A stretch of 64,000 bases of DNA from positions 1,302,001 to 1,366,000 of the forward strand of contig CBDBIU010000004.1 of assembly GCA_965206025.1 (NCBI GenBank), given 5' to 3'. The notes below the pieces were generated by a model. The model made no database searches, was not told the DNA's origin, and worked only from the letters and a program-made list of their open reading frames with translations. Origin of the DNA: G963668345 sp965206025 (GTDB taxonomy: Bacteria > Acidobacteriota > Terriglobia > Bryobacterales > UBA6623). Both the position numbers and the translations under genes were made by a program. This document shows positions 63,688-64,000 of this stretch, piece after piece (the first letter of the stretch is position 1; the number at the start of each line of letters is the position of its first letter).

Positions 63688-64000
63688 ATGGGTGAAAAAG
63701 AAACAAAGCCGTTCCAGCTAACTTTCAATGGACTTCTCAAAGTCGATTTCCAAGGATCGCACGTCACTTCCGACGGTGGCTTGATTTTGGTTCGCGAACT
63801 GGACGAACGGCTCGGGTTCGGAGAACTGATTGACGAGCATGTCAGCGACTCCCGGCAAGGCACAAACAAGCAGTTCACGCTCGCTGATCTGTTGCGGCAG
63901 TCGGTCTACAGCCGCTTGGCGGGCTACGAGGACCTCAACGACGCCGCGCGGGTTTCGATCGATCCGACGTTTCGGCTGATCGGTTCGCAGAAAATCTGGG
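63688..64000 (+). CDS. IS1380-family DDE transposase, copy 3 (partial at window end)
   Basis: The first 104 residues are identical to the other two intact copies ('MGEKETKPFQLTFNGLLKVD' onward), with the ATG at 63688 after AGGGAGG. The rest lies beyond the window. The 456 bp element inserted 42 bases upstream of the start codon replaces its normal leader. Confidence 0.93.
   Translation, partial: MGEKETKPFQLTFNGLLKVDFQGSHVTSDGGLILVRELDERLGFGELIDEHVSDSRQGTNKQFTLADLLRQSVYSRLAGYEDLNDAARVSIDPTFRLIGSQKIW

Larger units (their letters stand above)
63118..64000 (+). mobile_element. IS1380-family insertion sequence, copy 3 (cut by the window end and by a 456 bp element)
   Basis: The left end CCCCGATTTTCGATTTGAG starts at 63118, right at the end of the IS256 remnant. 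After 65 bases it is interrupted by the 456 bp element (63183-63638) with a duplicated ATTCATAG, then resumes at 63647 with sequence identical to copies 1 and 2 up to the window end. Confidence 0.93.

Overview
The window is about 60% G+C bacterial DNA. The gene families point to an uncultured Acidobacteriota-like organism: a TonB-dependent receptor of the Oar-like type, CRTAC1/ASPIC proteins, a DUF1501 / DUF1549-DUF1553 / pre-peptidase-C gene set, an adenosine-specific kinase, and a KorAB-type 2-oxoacid:ferredoxin oxidoreductase. This assignment is inferred from gene families; no rRNA or tRNA gene was seen. Much of the window behaves like a decaying, element-rich chromosome, with many insertion sequences, miniature elements, broken genes and multi-hairpin repeats.

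Layout. 0.1-0.3 kb: remnant of an IS1380-type transposase. 0.3-6 kb (minus): TonB-dependent receptor and korA-korB. 6.3-7.5 kb: nested miniature elements, an IS630 remnant and the first copy of a 456-457 bp element. 7.5-17.6 kb: TonB-like protein, small membrane protein, metallo-hydrolase, a pre-peptidase-C protein, a DHDPS-like aldolase and a scrambled ispG. 17.7-29.6 kb: two IS1380 copies (1,664 bp each, direct orientation) flank a Flp-type pilin, adenosine-specific kinase, hemL, a tandem Maf protein, a CHASE2 histidine kinase / NtrC-type regulator pair and a superoxide dismutase. 29.6-34.4 kb: a graveyard of broken genes and transposase or recombinase fragments. 34.5-37.5 kb: a GT39-like gene split by the second 456 bp element and a frameshifted surface-protein gene. 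37.8-45.4 kb: a sialidase-fold protein, a triple-repeat protein, a small cryptic replication module (AlpA-like, primase/helicase, partner) and selA. 46-55.5 kb: CRTAC1 protein, FecR-like protein and the DUF1501 / DUF1553 / PPC cluster. 55.8-61.9 kb: amidohydrolase with an NMT1-type ABC importer, then a TPR protein. 62-64 kb: abutting miniature elements, an IS256 remnant and a third IS1380 copy interrupted by the third 456 bp element.

The most striking signal is the layered set of small elements. (1) A 456-457 bp element with GGCTCTTC ends is present three times, each with a perfect 8 bp target duplication. One copy splits a glycosyltransferase gene in which precise removal restores an open 538-codon frame. 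(2) TA-targeting miniature elements with G-starting ends lie exactly at gene ends, so the element terminus forms the in-frame TAG stop of at least three genes. (3) A 129-158 bp multi-hairpin repeat occurs in two orientations. Other notable items are an ispG gene with an internal segment out of order, a double-Maf protein with a degenerate second domain, and a beheaded Big-like surface protein containing two near-identical 281 bp units, one with a 2 bp deletion.
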